Of a DNA stretch of 64,000 bases, positions 49,591 through 63,146 are shown one piece after another. The notes beneath the pieces were generated by a model. It did no database searches, had not been told where the DNA came from, and saw only the letters and a program-made list of their open reading frames with translations. Source of the stretch: Saururus chinensis. Taxonomy: Eukaryota; Streptophyta; Magnoliopsida; Piperales; Saururaceae. The stretch spans positions 20,702,501-20,766,500 of the forward strand of contig CP141146.1 of the NCBI GenBank assembly GCA_035235625.1, read 5' to 3'. Both the position numbers and the translations under genes were made by a program. How positions within the stretch are numbered: the stretch's first letter is position 1; each line of letters begins with the position of its first letter.

Positions 49591-50668
49591 CACAAAATTT
49601 AGTGTGCCAATCAATATTTGAAAAAAATGAAGCAATAGATTTTTTACTTCAATTTCATCATACGCTTGATTTGATTTTCCATTTCCGATTCTGAATGCCA
49701 TTTTCGCCCATTGACCCAAGTATTGAACATAAAAAATAAGTTACTTCTCACCTAATACACGTACAGCAGCTGAACGGCTTATGAATATTTAGTTTCACGT
49801 GTTGGTAATGATGATTAAATGTTTTTCCTTTCCTTAGATGTAGAAATGCCTGCTCATGAATTTTTTATTTCAAGTGTTGGTAATGATGATTAAAAGTTTT
49901 TCCTTTCCTTAGACGTGGAAATGCATGTTGTATAGAAAATTTACTTGACCATGAATAGAGATAATTAAAGACAAGAAGTGGAATGTTTTTTTTATGTTTT
50001 TCAATGAGAATAAGCCGAACGTTAGTTGTGCGTGAGAGCCCTTTATCTATGAAACTGGTGGCACACACGCTAGTGCTAATATGCATTAATACATGTACTG
50101 TTGATCCTAAATATCAAAGGCTTTTATGTGTGGCTTATGTTTGGCTTGTTGTAAATAATGAAAATATGAAAAATGCTTCAAAAGCAGATATATAAATATA
50201 TGACAGAGGTACAAAATGATTCTAGCTACTGTTGACACCATATAGATATGGGTATAATATAAAATACTATGTGGACACGACACTTGCTTTAAAATATATA
50301 TACAGGTACAATATAAATACTTTATAGGCACGGCACATGTTTTGGAGTATATGAGCTTGGAACCAAAAGTTTCAAGGAAACATTTAAGCAATTAAAGGTC
50401 AAAAGAAGTTATCAAAAAATTAATTTTTAAATAAATAAAAGTCCCACTTTTATTTTCCTCTGGCTGTCCCTGGCAATTTATGGTCAAGTTGTCCCTCATA
50501 TGTTTTTATCACAATCTATAAGATAATTTTACCAACAGTTCTATGTCAAGAAACAACAATTCCAACATCAAGACCCTTCCCTACATCACTGCAAATCAAC
50601 CATCGACACTCATATATCTATCATGCTTTAAATCTTAGCTAACTTATTTAATAAAATGATGAATAATT

Positions 50669-50783
50669 CACCACCCCTTTATTAGCCAGTCCACCCCTTT
50701 AGTACAGTTGTTGGGTATCCACTGTCCATTAATATCTAGACTGTCAATGCATAATAACAGTACCCTGGCTAAAATGGGCGGTG
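50669..50783. mobile_element. 115-bp foldback MITE (B, unit 1)
   Basis: Same element as 19832-19946. It is more diverged, and the right arm reads ctggctaaaatgggcggtg. Confidence 0.65.
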
Positions 50784-51554
50784 ATGTCTGTAATGTTTTT
50801 TCTTGTTTTTAGGACATTGTTTCCCAGAGTTACTAATTGAAGAGAGTCTTCACCCCTTTACCTGATAAAAAAAATGAGTGGTATTGAACTACTCATCCTC
50901 GATACTCCCTCCATCCTAAATTTATAGCTCTATTTGACAAAAAAATTTGTTCCATATTAATAGCTACATTTTGTTCAATTTAAGTGGTTGGGTACTTAAG
51001 AAAAAGTATCATAAGCTTATTTCCCCCTCTCTTAGATATGAGTTTCACCATGCAATAAAAACTACTATTTTTTAAAATATATATATTAATATTGTATGAA
51101 GTGAGTAAAAAAAAGTCCTTGTTGTGCTTTCTGTTGCTAATTTTTAGTGGATCTAATGCAATTCTTGACTGGTTTAATAATCCTACAAATACAAAAAGTC
51201 GGTACCTGAAAGTCCATTTTGATGAAGTATATATGCAGTATCATTCAACAAGCTATAGAAAGGTTTGAGTAATAAATTTAACCCTCATCATACACTTTCC
51301 ACAATTATGCTATTTACCTCTCGTTTAAATTTTATTAATAGAGAAATATTATGCACAGTGGGACGCACTAGACTACAAAATAAGACTCCTCAAGCAGATT
51401 CCAAAGATTTTGGCATCCCATTTTCCTGCCTAGATTACTCAAAGGTAATTGTGGAAAATGCTTACATTTAGTGAAGCTGGCTAGTGCATGCAGTGATGTA
51501 GTAGTCGTTCACGTGTTCCTTGCAAGTCTGAGAGAAATAATAAAGTGAATAATG

Positions 51555-51920
51555 TCGGGCTTGTTTTTAAATAAAAATAGAAAGTGACTCAATTGTCTTA
51601 ATTAACATATGTTTTGGCATTTTAAAACTATATGGGTAATGGGCATGGGTCATGATACCCATTAAGTTGTTGGTTTATGGCAAATCTGGATCGTTGCTTG
51701 ACCTTGAATGGATGGTCAGGATTCTAGTGTTCTTTATAATAGTGTTCTGGTTTAGTTATAAATATACCATTAGTCATCTTAATATAGTGCCTTAAGCAGA
51801 AATTAATCTTAGTCAAGTTCTAAACCAGAAACACATTGTGAAGATTTGTAGAAGATTAGTAGAAGAAAAGCTTTGTTAAGAGGATAAAGCTTTGTTTAAG
51901 CTCTAATGGCTATAGGTAAG
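51555..51920 (+). repeat. Copia-LTR-like fragment, occurrence 4
   Basis: Counterpart of 18481-18840. Confidence 0.5.
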
Positions 51921-53076
51921 CCAAATCCCTTTGTATTTTATTTATTTAATTAGTATTGAAACTAGGTTGGTGGCGACAGTGACCAGCAGCTACAAGATTT
52001 TTGGCCACCAACCCAGGTCGCTATTGAGGTTGCCAAAATTTTTGGGCAGCCACAGACTATTGGACAAAGCCACTGCTACTAAGCATTCGACTCTAGCCAG
52101 CAGTGCTGCGGCTTCGACCCTCTGGTCGTGAGGGCACAGTACGACACTGTAATGGTACATTTTTTCGTTTATTGTTCCTGCATAATTTTTATCTGTGGGT
52201 ACTTTCTTTCGTTTATTGTTCCTGCATCGGGTTTTGTTCCTCTTCTCAGAGTTGTAAATCATGCCACCAGACTGCCATCGCCGGGCATCTCCAGCCGTTT
52301 TTTGTTCTCCATCGTTTTTTGTGTCTTTTGTAAGATTGATTTGCTTTTCCATTGCCAATTCTGAATGCCATTTCTGCCCATTGACCCAAGTACAAAACAT
52401 AAAAAATAATTTACTTCTCACCTAAAACACGTACAGCAGCTGAACGGCTCATGAATATTTCGTTTCACGTGTTGGTAATGATGTTTAAACGTTTTTTTGG
52501 TCCTTGACGTGGAAATGGCAAAGTAAGGTAAGGTAGTACAATAACTTAAAAGACACAAAGAGAAGAATGAGCCGAACTTAAGGTAGTACTAACATGCACT
52601 AATGTGTACTATTGACCATAAATGTAAAAGCTCTTAGTGGCTTATGCTTGTCCCATTGTCAGATATGGGAACATGAAAAATGCTTCGTATAAATATAAGA
52701 CAGAGATACGAAATAATAGAGGCTACCTGTTGACAAATATAGATGTGGGTACAATATAAAAACTATATGGACACGACACCTATTTTGAGGTGTATGTTCT
52801 TAGAACGAAAAGTTACAAGGAAACATTTGGGCATTTTATGGTCAAAACAAGCCTCTACCATTTATGATTTTCGAGTTTTTGCTGATATGTTTATGTCACA
52901 AACTCTAAGACAATTTTACCTATGGTTCCATCTCGACAAACAACAATTCTAACATAAAGCCCCTTCCGTACATCTTTGCAAGTTATGCTTCGACATTCTC
53001 ACATATAAAAGTCACTAGTATTCTTCTAACGTGTTTCAAATCTTTGTTGGCTTATTTAATAGAAGGATGAATAATT

Positions 53077-53191
53077 CACCACCCCTTTATTAGCCAGCCT
53101 ACCCCTTTAGTACAGTTGTTGGGTATCTACTATCCATTTATATCTATATTGTCAGTGTATAACAAGAGTAGGCTGGTTAAAATGGGTGGTG
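53077..53191. mobile_element. 115-bp foldback MITE (B, unit 2)
   Basis: Counterpart of 19832-19946 with intact arms. Confidence 0.7.
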
Positions 53192-53774
53192 ACGTGTGTA
53201 ATCTTTTTTTTTTAGTAGTGTCATCAGCTTATTTCCCCTTCTCTTAGATGTGACTTTCACTATTGAATAATATCCACTATTTTTTCAAATATAGCTACTA
53301 ATATTGAATAAAGGGAGTAAAAAAAAAGTCCTTGTTGATATATTCCTTTGCAAATTTTTAGTGGATCTAACGCAATTCTTTTCTAGTTTAATATTCCTAC
53401 AAATACTATTGATTGGTACCTGGAAGCCCATTTTGGTGAAGTACATATGTGAAATCATTCAACGAGCCATTATAAGGTTTGAGTAATTAATTTAATAACT
53501 CTCACATCACACACTTTCCACAATTATGCTATTTACCTCTCCTTCACATTTTACCAATTGAAAAACATTAAGCACATTGGGACACACCTAATGAACAAAT
53601 AAGAGTCCTCAAGCTGATTCTAAAGATGTTGGCATCCCATTTTCGCACCTACATTACTCAAAGATGATTGTGGAAAATGGTTACATTGAGTGAAGCTTGC
53701 TAGGGCAAGCAATGACGTACTAGTCATTCTCGTGTTCCTTGCAAGTCTCACAAAAACATTGAAGCGAATAATAT

Positions 53775-54130
53775 TGGGTTTGTTTTTAAACTAAAAAAAA
53801 AGGTGGCCCAACTATCTTAATTGGCACATTTTTTGAGCTTTCAAAACTATCTCGGTAATGAGTTTGAGTCATTATAGCCATTAAGTAGTTGTTTTAGTAG
53901 CAAATTTGGACCGTTGTTTGACCTCTGAATTCTATGATTTTTAACAATAATGTCGTAGTTTAGTTATAAATACACTATTAGCTATCCTAATACAGTGCCT
54001 TAAGCGAAAATTAATCTTAGTCAATTTCTAAACCAGAAATACATTATGGGGATTTGTAGAAGATTGGCATAAGAAAAGCTTCATGAAGGGGACAAAGCAT
54101 TGTTCAAGTGTTAATGGCTACAGGTAAGCC
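53775..54130 (+). repeat. Copia-LTR-like fragment, occurrence 5
   Basis: Counterpart of 20501-20860. Confidence 0.5.
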
Positions 54131-54424
54131 TAATCCCTTTCTATTTTATTTTATGAATTGGTATCTAGGCTAGGTTGGTGGTGACATGGACAGGTGGTGG
54201 CCGCTAGATTCATGGCCGTCGCCTTGTGTCGCTACTAGATGATTGCCGAATTTTTGGGCAGTTGCCAAATTTTTTGTGTGGCTGCCAGAGCCTCTGCCTC
54301 TAGGCTTTGGGCATTAACCCATGCTGGACGTGGGTCAGATTCTACCCGTTTCGCAAACCAAGTCCATAGACCTGGGTTGGACTAATTTTAGACAAAAAAA
54401 ATCCTTTTCTAAAGGTGTTTCTGG

Positions 54425-54571
<147 letters not shown>

Positions 54572-55032
54572 ATGGGTATTAACTATCTTTAAAGGGCTTT
54601 ATTCATGTAATGGGCCGACCAGGGGATCTAAAATAAAATGCAATCTGGTTTAACAATTTTAAAAAAAATTGTTAAGTGCACCAGTTATGTAATTTTGTGA
54701 GGAGTTTTTTCCCAAAAGAAGCCAATATTCCATATTCTATGGTTGTTAAACAAAAATGTGACATTACCTATTTTAAGTTGAAACTACCCTTAGGTTTTAA
54801 ATAAACCCAATACCCATACATACCATATCAAATTAACATCGGCACAATGCGGCGCCGTTCCGGTGGGGAGGATTGATCGGTGGTAGTCAAAAGTCGCCAG
54901 CGGGAGGTGATTGACAGTGACTCACTGGCGAGTTGCTGGAGATATTAAAAACTTGGTTTTTTACCTGATAGAAGTTGTCCAAGGTGAAAAAAGCTTCATT
55001 TCAGCGGATCCGATCACCCTTTAACCCCCATA

Positions 55033-58000
55033 ATGGATATGATTGGTATTTGCATACATTACAATGGAGTAGTAGGCAATGATGGCATGTATATAGGTGG
55101 AAAGGTGCAGTTGATGAACATTGATGCATCAGGGTGGTTTGGCAAGCTACTGCTTCAAGTCAAAGAACGACTTGTTGTCAATGCTAATGTGACTTTGAAG
55201 TATTCAATTTCTTCTTTGCAATCATCCATTATATATGAAATAGAAGATGATGAGGACCTACAATCAGTGTTTTTCATTCATTAGAAGGCAAATAAAGAGA
55301 TGTTATCCTTGTATACTGAGATGGAAGAGCCCGACAATAGTGAAAAATCACCATCAATAGAAAGGAACCAGACATTCAATAGAGCTAAATCACGGGTGGT
55401 ATCGGCTCACCCCAACTCTAACATTGGATTTCATACAAGAGTCAACGATACACAATTTACTTATGAAACTATTAGGTAACAATGAATTTAAAATTACATG
55501 ATATATAACCTATCGTGTTCAATACAAAGAATATCGTGTTTTGCAAAAACATGATATGTATAATATCGCATAGCTAATGATGCAAAATACAAAAGTGATA
55601 TAACAATAATTCTTTTTAGTGTAGATTGAATAATACAACTTGTATAAATATCATATTCTTGATAACACGATATAATTTGTAAGCATGTAACAAAATACAT
55701 GATGTCAAGTTATATTGTATATTGATTAACATGTTAAATCGGGAAATTTCAACTCAACAAATCCATGTCACACTTCGTACAACAATCCAATGCCTACAGA
55801 ACCTATGAAAGAAGTTAATAAGGACTTCATTTGATAACTAAGAACCCCATACAGGCCTGGCAATTACGATGACCAAGAATTTGAAGAAGTGTGAGGTGAT
55901 AATCAATGGAACGAGAATGATATAATTGACATGGAAAGTAGGTCTGACCACGAAGAATTTTGACATAATGAGGTACCTAGTAATTTTCACATTGAGGCCA
56001 TGCCAGAGTGGGAGATAGTTAATGAGCCCAACCTATTGGAATCGAATATTGGTGAGGGCGAGCAAATGATTGGAAGTTTGCAAGCAAAAGAATACTAGGA
56101 TCTACACTAATTGGGGGCACATTTCCTAAACCTGTTACATTTAAAGAGGGCTTTGATCGACCTTGCAATAAAGGAAAATTTTACATATCATGTTCTAGAT
56201 GAGAATAAAATACATACGCCACAAAGTGCTTCGACGAGTCTTCTAAAGTGTACATAATGGCTTCAAACATTGGAGATTATGTGACTACGACAAGGTTAGT
56301 ACTCGACCATTTGTGTGGAATACAAAGGAAGTCAACTGACCATCCTCTACCATTGCACTTTTGGATTGCTAGAAAATGTTATTGGCTATTTAAAGATTCA
56401 ATAGACATTACACCAAAAATCATATCAAGATATATTTCAAAGCACCCAAGTATAACTGTGAACTACAACACATGTTCTCCTGCTAGTAAAGCAAACTTAA
56501 GATATTCAATTAATCATGTTTTCAAAAACACGACATTTGAATATGACAAGTTTGATGTGCCCGATGTAGGCACAATCGATATCAAGAGATTCACGAAGGA
56601 GAAAGGGGAGAAACAAAGAAGAAAGGTGAGAAGTTTAGAACTGTCTTAAATGCATAACCATCCACAAGAGAGGATCGCCCCAATATAAGAGACAACCAAC
56701 CTCCTAGGGAATCGTGTCCAACCCAAACCAGGCTGGTCCGGTTCCCTAGGTGAACCCGCCAGTTAGTGGTTCGGCTAGCCTGGGCCACTAACTGAACCAA
56801 CATAGTTTTACATCCAAACCAAACCAAAGCAAACTAAACTATTACAATACTAAATAGTTCAAGGCAGTATAAATAAAAGAAATAAAGTAGAGTTTGATCA
56901 TCGTGCATAACAATGTTATCGGTAACATGAGGCTTTTACGGTTGCATATTCTTACAACATGAACTATTAACCTATCGTGTTAACATGTACAATATGATTG
57001 CACAGTTCAGGTTTATGAATACATGACTATTGATCTTATCATGTTCTCAGGAACACGACCTATGTACTTATCGTTTAATCTATATTAGAATGTTAACTAG
57101 TTAAAATCCAGTCATGCAAGTAAAGCATTTAGTGATTAATAGATGGGGACTCAGATGAATCCTACTTCATACTTCCTACATACAGAATTCATATAAAAAG
57201 GATTAATCCAGGAAATGTAGTAGTTACAATCAGATCATGTGATAATCCTAGTTTGATAGGGGGATACAATTTTAAAAGTCTTTTGGAGCTGGTTTCTTAA
57301 ATTGTTTAGAAATAATTTATTTTCTGATCCTCCATCCAAGTTGGATACAATTGTTTTTTATATAATGAAGGGCTTGGCAAATGCTGTTAATTAGGATTTT
57401 TCCTCTACACACCATAGATATTGCATCCATCAAATGGCAACAAATATGTTGGATAAATTCAAAGAAAACTACCTAAAGAACCAGCTCCATGTGGCAGTTG
57501 AAACTTTCAGACAAAATGCATATGATGAAACAATGAATAGCAATAAAGAACATAATCCTGAAGTATTTGCTTTACTAAATAAGATAGGTGTAGAGTACTA
57601 GACTAATATTGCATTTCCAATCAAAAGATATTTAACACTCAGCTCAAACAAATCTGAAATTGCTAATGCAATGTTCAAAAAGCCAGGTCGATGCCTATTA
57701 CTCGGTTAATTAAGCATACAAGGATATACACAACTGCACTCTTTGAGAAACATCAGATAGATGGACAAAATATGACTAAAGATGTTACCCCATTTGATCA
57801 TAAACACATTGAAAGAAAAAGAGAAGAAGCAAGGAATTTTCATGTATTGCTTGTATGAATGTATGATTTTTAGGTTAATTTGTTATATCACCAAGTAAAA
57901 TGCAATTGATGTCAGTTGTATGTTCATATGTTATCGTCATTCTCGTATATGTTTATCGGTTAAAATAACATGATAGTTGTGAGAAGAAGGCTAGTGTTGA

Positions 58001-58180
58001 TAGGTCGTGTTTTCGATAACACTATAATATCACTTATCGTGTTCTCATTTACACGATATTCATTTATCAAGATAGTTAAACATAGCTGCACATGCAGAAA
58101 GCTTTAGCATTTGGGCCTACCGTGTATACATGCAATTGCAACAATTGATCATAGACACTTCTATGTGTCTGACTACTACG
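55033..58180 (+). pseudogene. MULE transposase remnant (B)
   Basis: Same block order as copy A: GNDGMYIGGKVQL (55033-55284), DNA-binding domain with HPLPLHFWIARKCYWLFKD (56248-56550), SYFILPTYRIHI-like segment near 57165, GYCIHQ-type segment (IASIKWQQ region in frame-shifted form) near 57415, and SWIM finger SCTCRKL...HLGLPCIHA near 58085-58130. In B the final finger Cys-x-His has changed (PCKHA to PCIHA). The catalytic Asp region is missing, as in A, so the loss predates the duplication. Confidence 0.78.
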
Positions 58181-58830
58181 GAAAATGGTAATCCACATAA
58201 ACATATAAAATGACATATCGAGAGCCATTATACCCGACAACAGATAGGCACCAGTTAGCACCAACTGAAGTTCTTTCTACATTCAACCCACCTATCCCAC
58301 TCAAGTAGCGGGGGCATCTACGAAAAAATCAAATAGTCACAACCAAAGGTCAAAGCCCCACACAAATGTAGAGCATGCAGGTAATTGGGTTAGAACCACA
58401 AACATTGTACTAATGCACAAGAGGACCCTCCGAATGTGGCTACTGGTCCAAGTACAAGCCAATGGAAGGCGAATAAAATAGTAGAAAAATAATATAAGGA
58501 AGGGGAATATCGATCAGGCTGGCCTTTTCCACCCCTTTTCTTTAACTGATTGGAGGAAATGCCATTGTACAGTCATATTCTTAGAAACACGATTTTTAAA
58601 AAATGTCGTGTTACACTAAAAGAGTTTTTATATGTATCTTGTTATCAAGAACACAACCTTGTTACATATCATGATGTCGATAACATGATAAGATAAGACT
58701 AACAATCAAAGGGTTTATGTGTTACCAATTATATGATAAGATAAGGCTAACAATGAATATTATAATTTTTATGCACTACGTGTCACCAATTAAACGATAT
58801 TTTTTACTTTGTGTTATCGTTAACATGACC
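55495..58830. repeat. Palindromic CGTGTT/AACACG repeat blocks (B, transposase side)
   Basis: Clusters at about 55495-55700, 56510-56540, 56915-57080, 58000-58075 and 58585-58830, colinear with those of copy A. Example: gtcgtgttttcgataacact near 58003. Confidence 0.68.
56548..56905 (+). other. Segment present in B, absent from A (possible captured exon)
   Basis: After gaatatgaca copy A jumps to tgttatcgg. Copy B instead carries about 360 bp beginning with an open stretch FDVPDVGTIDIKRFTKEKG... that ends at a plausible donor (aagaaag/gtgaga, about 56625). An imperfect inverted repeat follows (ccaggctggtccggttccct / ggttcggctagcctggg, about 56730-56800). The open stretch has no similarity to MULE transposase that I recognise. 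Confidence 0.45.
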
Positions 58831-59639
58831 ATATTATTAAATAAACAATTAATTTATGAAGATTCACTCCAATTTTCAACGCCCCATTTACAAAATAGTC
58901 AATCCAATTTTTGGGGTAGCCAACATAAATCCAAATCACCAATTTGCGAGGAGTCATACCAATTTTCGATGCATCCGGTTCCGAATCGGAAAATATAAAT
59001 TGCACCTCATGTTAGATCAAGTAACCATTCGGCGCCTACTGCCGGGAGAATGCTCGCCGAAGGAACTTCATTGTCATGACAAATCGTACACTATCCGTCT
59101 CCATGAGCATAGCATGGTGAGCCATATAGGCAAAATGTGGGAGCCATCGGGACATTGAAACAATGCCCGACTATGACTCATCCCCCTTCAAGGCGGATGA
59201 GTAGACCGGTGCAGACAATTAATGGCATGTATTGTCAAATGAATTTACCAATTTGCCCCATTAATCATCCGCACCGGTCTTGTCATCAACCTCGGAGGAG
59301 GACGAGTCATAATATGGCGTTATTTCAATGTCCCGAATGTCTAATCGCATATTACTTAATAATTCATTAAGCTGTAGTTATGGAGACAGATGGTGTGTGA
59401 TGTTCTATTTTCATATTTGCAATCGGTGACAGATGGTGCCATTATTTACTAAAGGATCACCAGATTGTGGTCTACTTATGTAATGTTTTTATGTTATGTA
59501 ATAAATGCATCCTTGCCATAGATTGAGGCCATTATGTTTATGTATGTACTCATCAAGTAAAATTAATGAAAAATTGTGTTTTTGCCTACAAATTTGTCAT
59601 TTTCCTTTCCTATTTTGCAACGTATGGAATTGTTTCAAA

Positions 59640-60145
59640 CCATAGCAAGTAACACTTTATTGGTTACATGACATCATTAGGATGATCATCCTTATGCTAA
59701 CATGATCTGTAACATATAGTACACGACTTGTCTTTAATTCGTGTTATCAGTGGCATGATCAACGTATGGTCGTTTTTTTGTGACACAACCAACAAACTAA
59801 TATTTCACAACCTAACTATACTTTGTGTGATCGGTGACACAACCTACTATTTGATTGTCATTTTTCTAACACGAACTACAAAATATAACACATGACCTAA
59901 CAAACGGTGTATGATCAATGAGACGACATACACCTTGGCGTGTTGTAGATTACATAATCTGTAACCTATCTTGGACAATTTAACATAATTTTGTGTTATT
60001 AGTTACATGAGTTATGTATACGCGTGTCGCTGATTACACGATATGTATCCTATATTAATGACCTAACATGAGTTCGTGTTAGCAATGACAAAATTGACGT
60101 AAAGTCGTGTTATTGATTACACGATATGCTACCATAGATTCAACG
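59640..60145. repeat. Densest palindromic array (B), about 83-bp higher-order period
   Basis: Sites of the form TCGTGTTATTGATTACACGA begin near 59741, 59769, 59825, 59855, 59906, 59938, 59992, 60022, 60074 and 60105. Spacings alternate roughly 30 and 52 bp, summing to about 83 bp. Units are strongly diverged. This is read as an old tandem array built from a palindromic core. Absent from copy A because of the 2-kb deletion. Confidence 0.68.
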
Positions 60146-60299
60146 ATCTTGATTGAAATTACAACAATATTTTTAACTTTGTGAATTGTGTATTGCAAGA
60201 GAGGCCCCAATAATATACTACTACACTTCTTTCGAATCTTCATCAAATTCTTAATCAATTTGCCCATGAAGAATTGCCACACATCTACAACCTGACAAA

Positions 60300-60640
60300 A
60301 TTTGTGATCTCGGCTTGGGTAAAATCTAATTGAATGACTCCTCTAGCCAGCTTCACAATATAATACATCAGGAACACCCCACAGTCATCATTCATCTCTT
60401 GATATGGGCATTTATTAAACTCGACATTGGCCATTATGTTCCCTTTATATGAAGGACCCTCTCCATGGTTGCAACAGCAAGTCTTCTAATCTGGTCGACC
60501 TCTGCAATGTGGGTATTGTGGCCACCCTTCCTCATTAATTTTCTTAAGGAATCCAGTGATTATCCATTCAACCTTTGGACCCTTCCTCTTTTTTGGGAGC
60601 CAACTTTGGGCTCCCTTTTCTCTGCATAGTACATGTAACA
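60300..60640 (-). pseudogene. Ulp1-like (C48) cysteine protease core of the MULE second gene
   Basis: Minus strand: GPKVEWIITGFLKKINEEGW (about 60600-60540), then after one stop VEFNKCPYQEMNDDCGVFL with MYYIVKLARGV (60440-60330). The Q...DCG arrangement (60366-60410) matches the Gln and catalytic Cys motif of Ulp1/SENP peptidases, which cleave SUMO-type conjugates. The catalytic His segment was not identified with confidence. Found only in copy B; deleted in A. Confidence 0.68.
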
Positions 60641-60840
60641 AGTCATATGATTATATATATGATAGTCAAATAACGTGTGTTATTGATGACATGACTAATT
60701 TAACTGTCATATTGAAACTAATGCATTAATACAAACAATCATGTTATCGAACACATAACTACTACCATATCATTTTTATATAAAATGATATTGTACACTG
60801 TCGGTAATATAAAAGGTTGTGTTATCGAATATATACTTAT

Positions 60841-62440
60841 TCAAAATGAAATCCCCTTCAACAAATTGAGGAATATATTTTCTTTGCTCTTTGTGAGCTG
60901 ATTGATGAACAACTTCACTTGATTTGGAAGCTCTAGCCTTGACCCTAACCAAAGTCTTTCCTTCAGTTGTTGGCAAAGGGGTTGCTGCATGATGAATCTC
61001 TGGTAGTGGGTTTTGTACGGCTGCTCAGTCTCTGGTTCAGGTTGGGGCTGCATTTGTTCAATTAAGCTCGTGGCCACCTCGAGAGCGTTTTTAACCTTCT
61101 GGAGAGCAACTAGCACACTCTCAGTGCTCCAACCCCGCTCCCTAGACAAAATGGCCTTTTCACATACGATGTCAATGACCCCAGTCATGACATCTACTAG
61201 CATGACAAAGATCTCATTGACTTCTTCGTCATAATGAGCTTGCCTGACATCAAGCTAGGAAGTGCTTGAATAACATACGATTTTCTATGTATCTTAGTAT
61301 GAGTGGCCCATCTTCTTTGCCTTTGGGGCCAGTTTTTGGCCATCCATCAAGTGAGCCTCTTTAGAAATTGGAGTTATTAGCTTGAACACTTCTGAATCTA
61401 CCTTGAGTTGCACAAGTATCTCCTCATACTACTTCCTCATCCTGTGATGAGCCAGCAATTTCTTCCTCAACTTTTCATTGGCCGGGTCAAGTTTAGCGGC
61501 CTTCTCTATGTCCGTCAACAATTGGGTAAACCTAGACTACCTCTTGCACCTCAGGCTACATGGGGGAGAACTTGGAGCCCATATAGAAGTATGCTAAAAA
61601 AACTACACGTACGTGGGCAAAACAATCTCGTTAATAGTGAACCTATGTCATGTATGTTGTGTCATGGATAACACGTTTATTAAACTAATCGTGTCATTGA
61701 TTACATGAAATGCTCACATTGTCAAATTGAATATACACGATATAGTTCTTTATCTTCTTATCAATAACACGATATCCTAACTAGCGTGTGATCAATAACA
61801 TGCAAATCAAATTAGTGCATTATCTATGACACATTACTTACACTCTTCTGTTATTAAAAGATGATATACCTAAAATGTTAATATGCTATCATGTTATCAA
61901 TTCTACGCTCATATTAGTAATCGTGTTATTTATAATACAAAATTTACTTGTAGCACAAATGAAGCCCCAACGAGAATTCTGACGTTGGTGGAGCACTTAT
62001 CTTCTCTGCTCCTGATGTTTTGGTGGGTTGATGATATGCCTCGAAGTGACATGTCACGCATGGCTTCAACCCAGTTGTACCTCCCCACAACTGTTAGGTC
62101 ATATATGAAGTCACATAGAGATGGGAAGACGGATTTGTTGCTTTGTGTGAATAAAATGAGAACCCCCATGTGCACGATGGCCAATCGATCTAAGTCCCAG
62201 TCAGAGACAACACAACTGTTGTTTGCCACTTCTATCAAAATTTCTTTAGTTAGATTCTTCTCCGGCCACTTCCCTACAAATAACCTTTTGAAAAATTGTC
62301 TCTTGCCTTTGGCAGCCTTTCTATTGCCACTGCTTAACTTCAATGGGTTCCTTTTCACACTCAAACCTGTGATCAAGCGACTTCTTCCACCATAAGCAGT
62401 AATATTTTGCTCCTAATGTTGAACACCTCTTGTGAGTTGT
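60841..62440 (-). pseudogene. DUF1985 domain and linker of the MULE Ulp1 gene (B)
   Basis: In minus-strand order: DUF1985 block at 62376-62030 (FFKRLFVGKWPEKN, LAIVHMGVLILF, VGRYNWVEAMRDM); a palindrome-rich intron-like spacer at 61960-61670; a helical linker at about 61620-61290 (AAKLDPANEKLRKKLLAHHR); and a frame at 61203-60841 (VLVALQKVKNALEVATSLIE) leading toward the Ulp1 core. Frameshifts and stops interrupt it. The order DUF1985 - linker - C48 is that of Ulp1-like genes carried by plant MULEs. Confidence 0.65.
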
Positions 62441-62789
62441 CCCATCACTCACCTATTAGAATGTCCAAGAGCAGCCTGAAGATAATTATTGGTTGCAATC
62501 GTATACTAAGTAGAACCCAATCTCCTCCAAGATTGCCTTGTATGCCAGCCTTGATTCAAAAATGTCTTTTAATAGTCAAAGTTGAATAGGGAAGTTGTTC
62601 TCCTCCTGTGAATAATCCTCTTCTTCTCTTCTGAAGTCTTCACTGATTCCACAATTTGTCTATATTTCTGCAGCTCTTCATCTGTAAAAGATGTAATACA
62701 TATCTATATCAACAATGGGCCATGACAAAAATCAACGAGTTGTGTTGATTCACAATATGTAACTAATGTATAAATACACACTATATATA

Positions 62790-63005
62790 TCATGTTATTG
62801 GTTAAACGATATGATGTCTTCTCATATACGATAGCACAACAATTGAATGTCATTTGTGGCATATCATGTTATTGATAACACTTTAGGTATGCTACACATA
62901 CACAATAAGATGACATCTCCATATCGTATATCGTATAATCTATAACACGACAACGTACTGAGTGAATGAAAGTACTAACTATTGTGTGTTCAATAACACA
63001 ATATA
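62790..63005. repeat. Palindromic CGTGTT/AACACG block, right side (B)
   Basis: Counterpart of 31910-32140. It includes tgttattgataacac and attgtgtgttcaataacaca. Confidence 0.62.
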
Positions 63006-63146
63006 TGAACACTCAAGTATACGAGCATACAATTTAGAGGTAGAGAAGGCCATTGCCACGTAAGTCAATGACTGGTTGATGCCGATCCGAGCCGGATTAA
63101 CCCCACCTAATTCTGGGTTTAGTGGATTTTTGTTTAAAAACTAGCG

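Larger units (their letters stand above)
49690..54250. repeat. Two tandem 2.2-2.7-kb units downstream of FAR-B
   Basis: Unit 1 (about 49690-52020) and unit 2 (about 52365-54250) share order: cccattgacccaagta near 49711/52379, the MITE at 50669/53077, the agtggatctaa block near 51150/53365, and the LTR-like segment at 51555/53775. The offset falls from about 2.68 to 2.22 kb through indels. Unit 1 is complete here but truncated in copy A. Confidence 0.65.
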
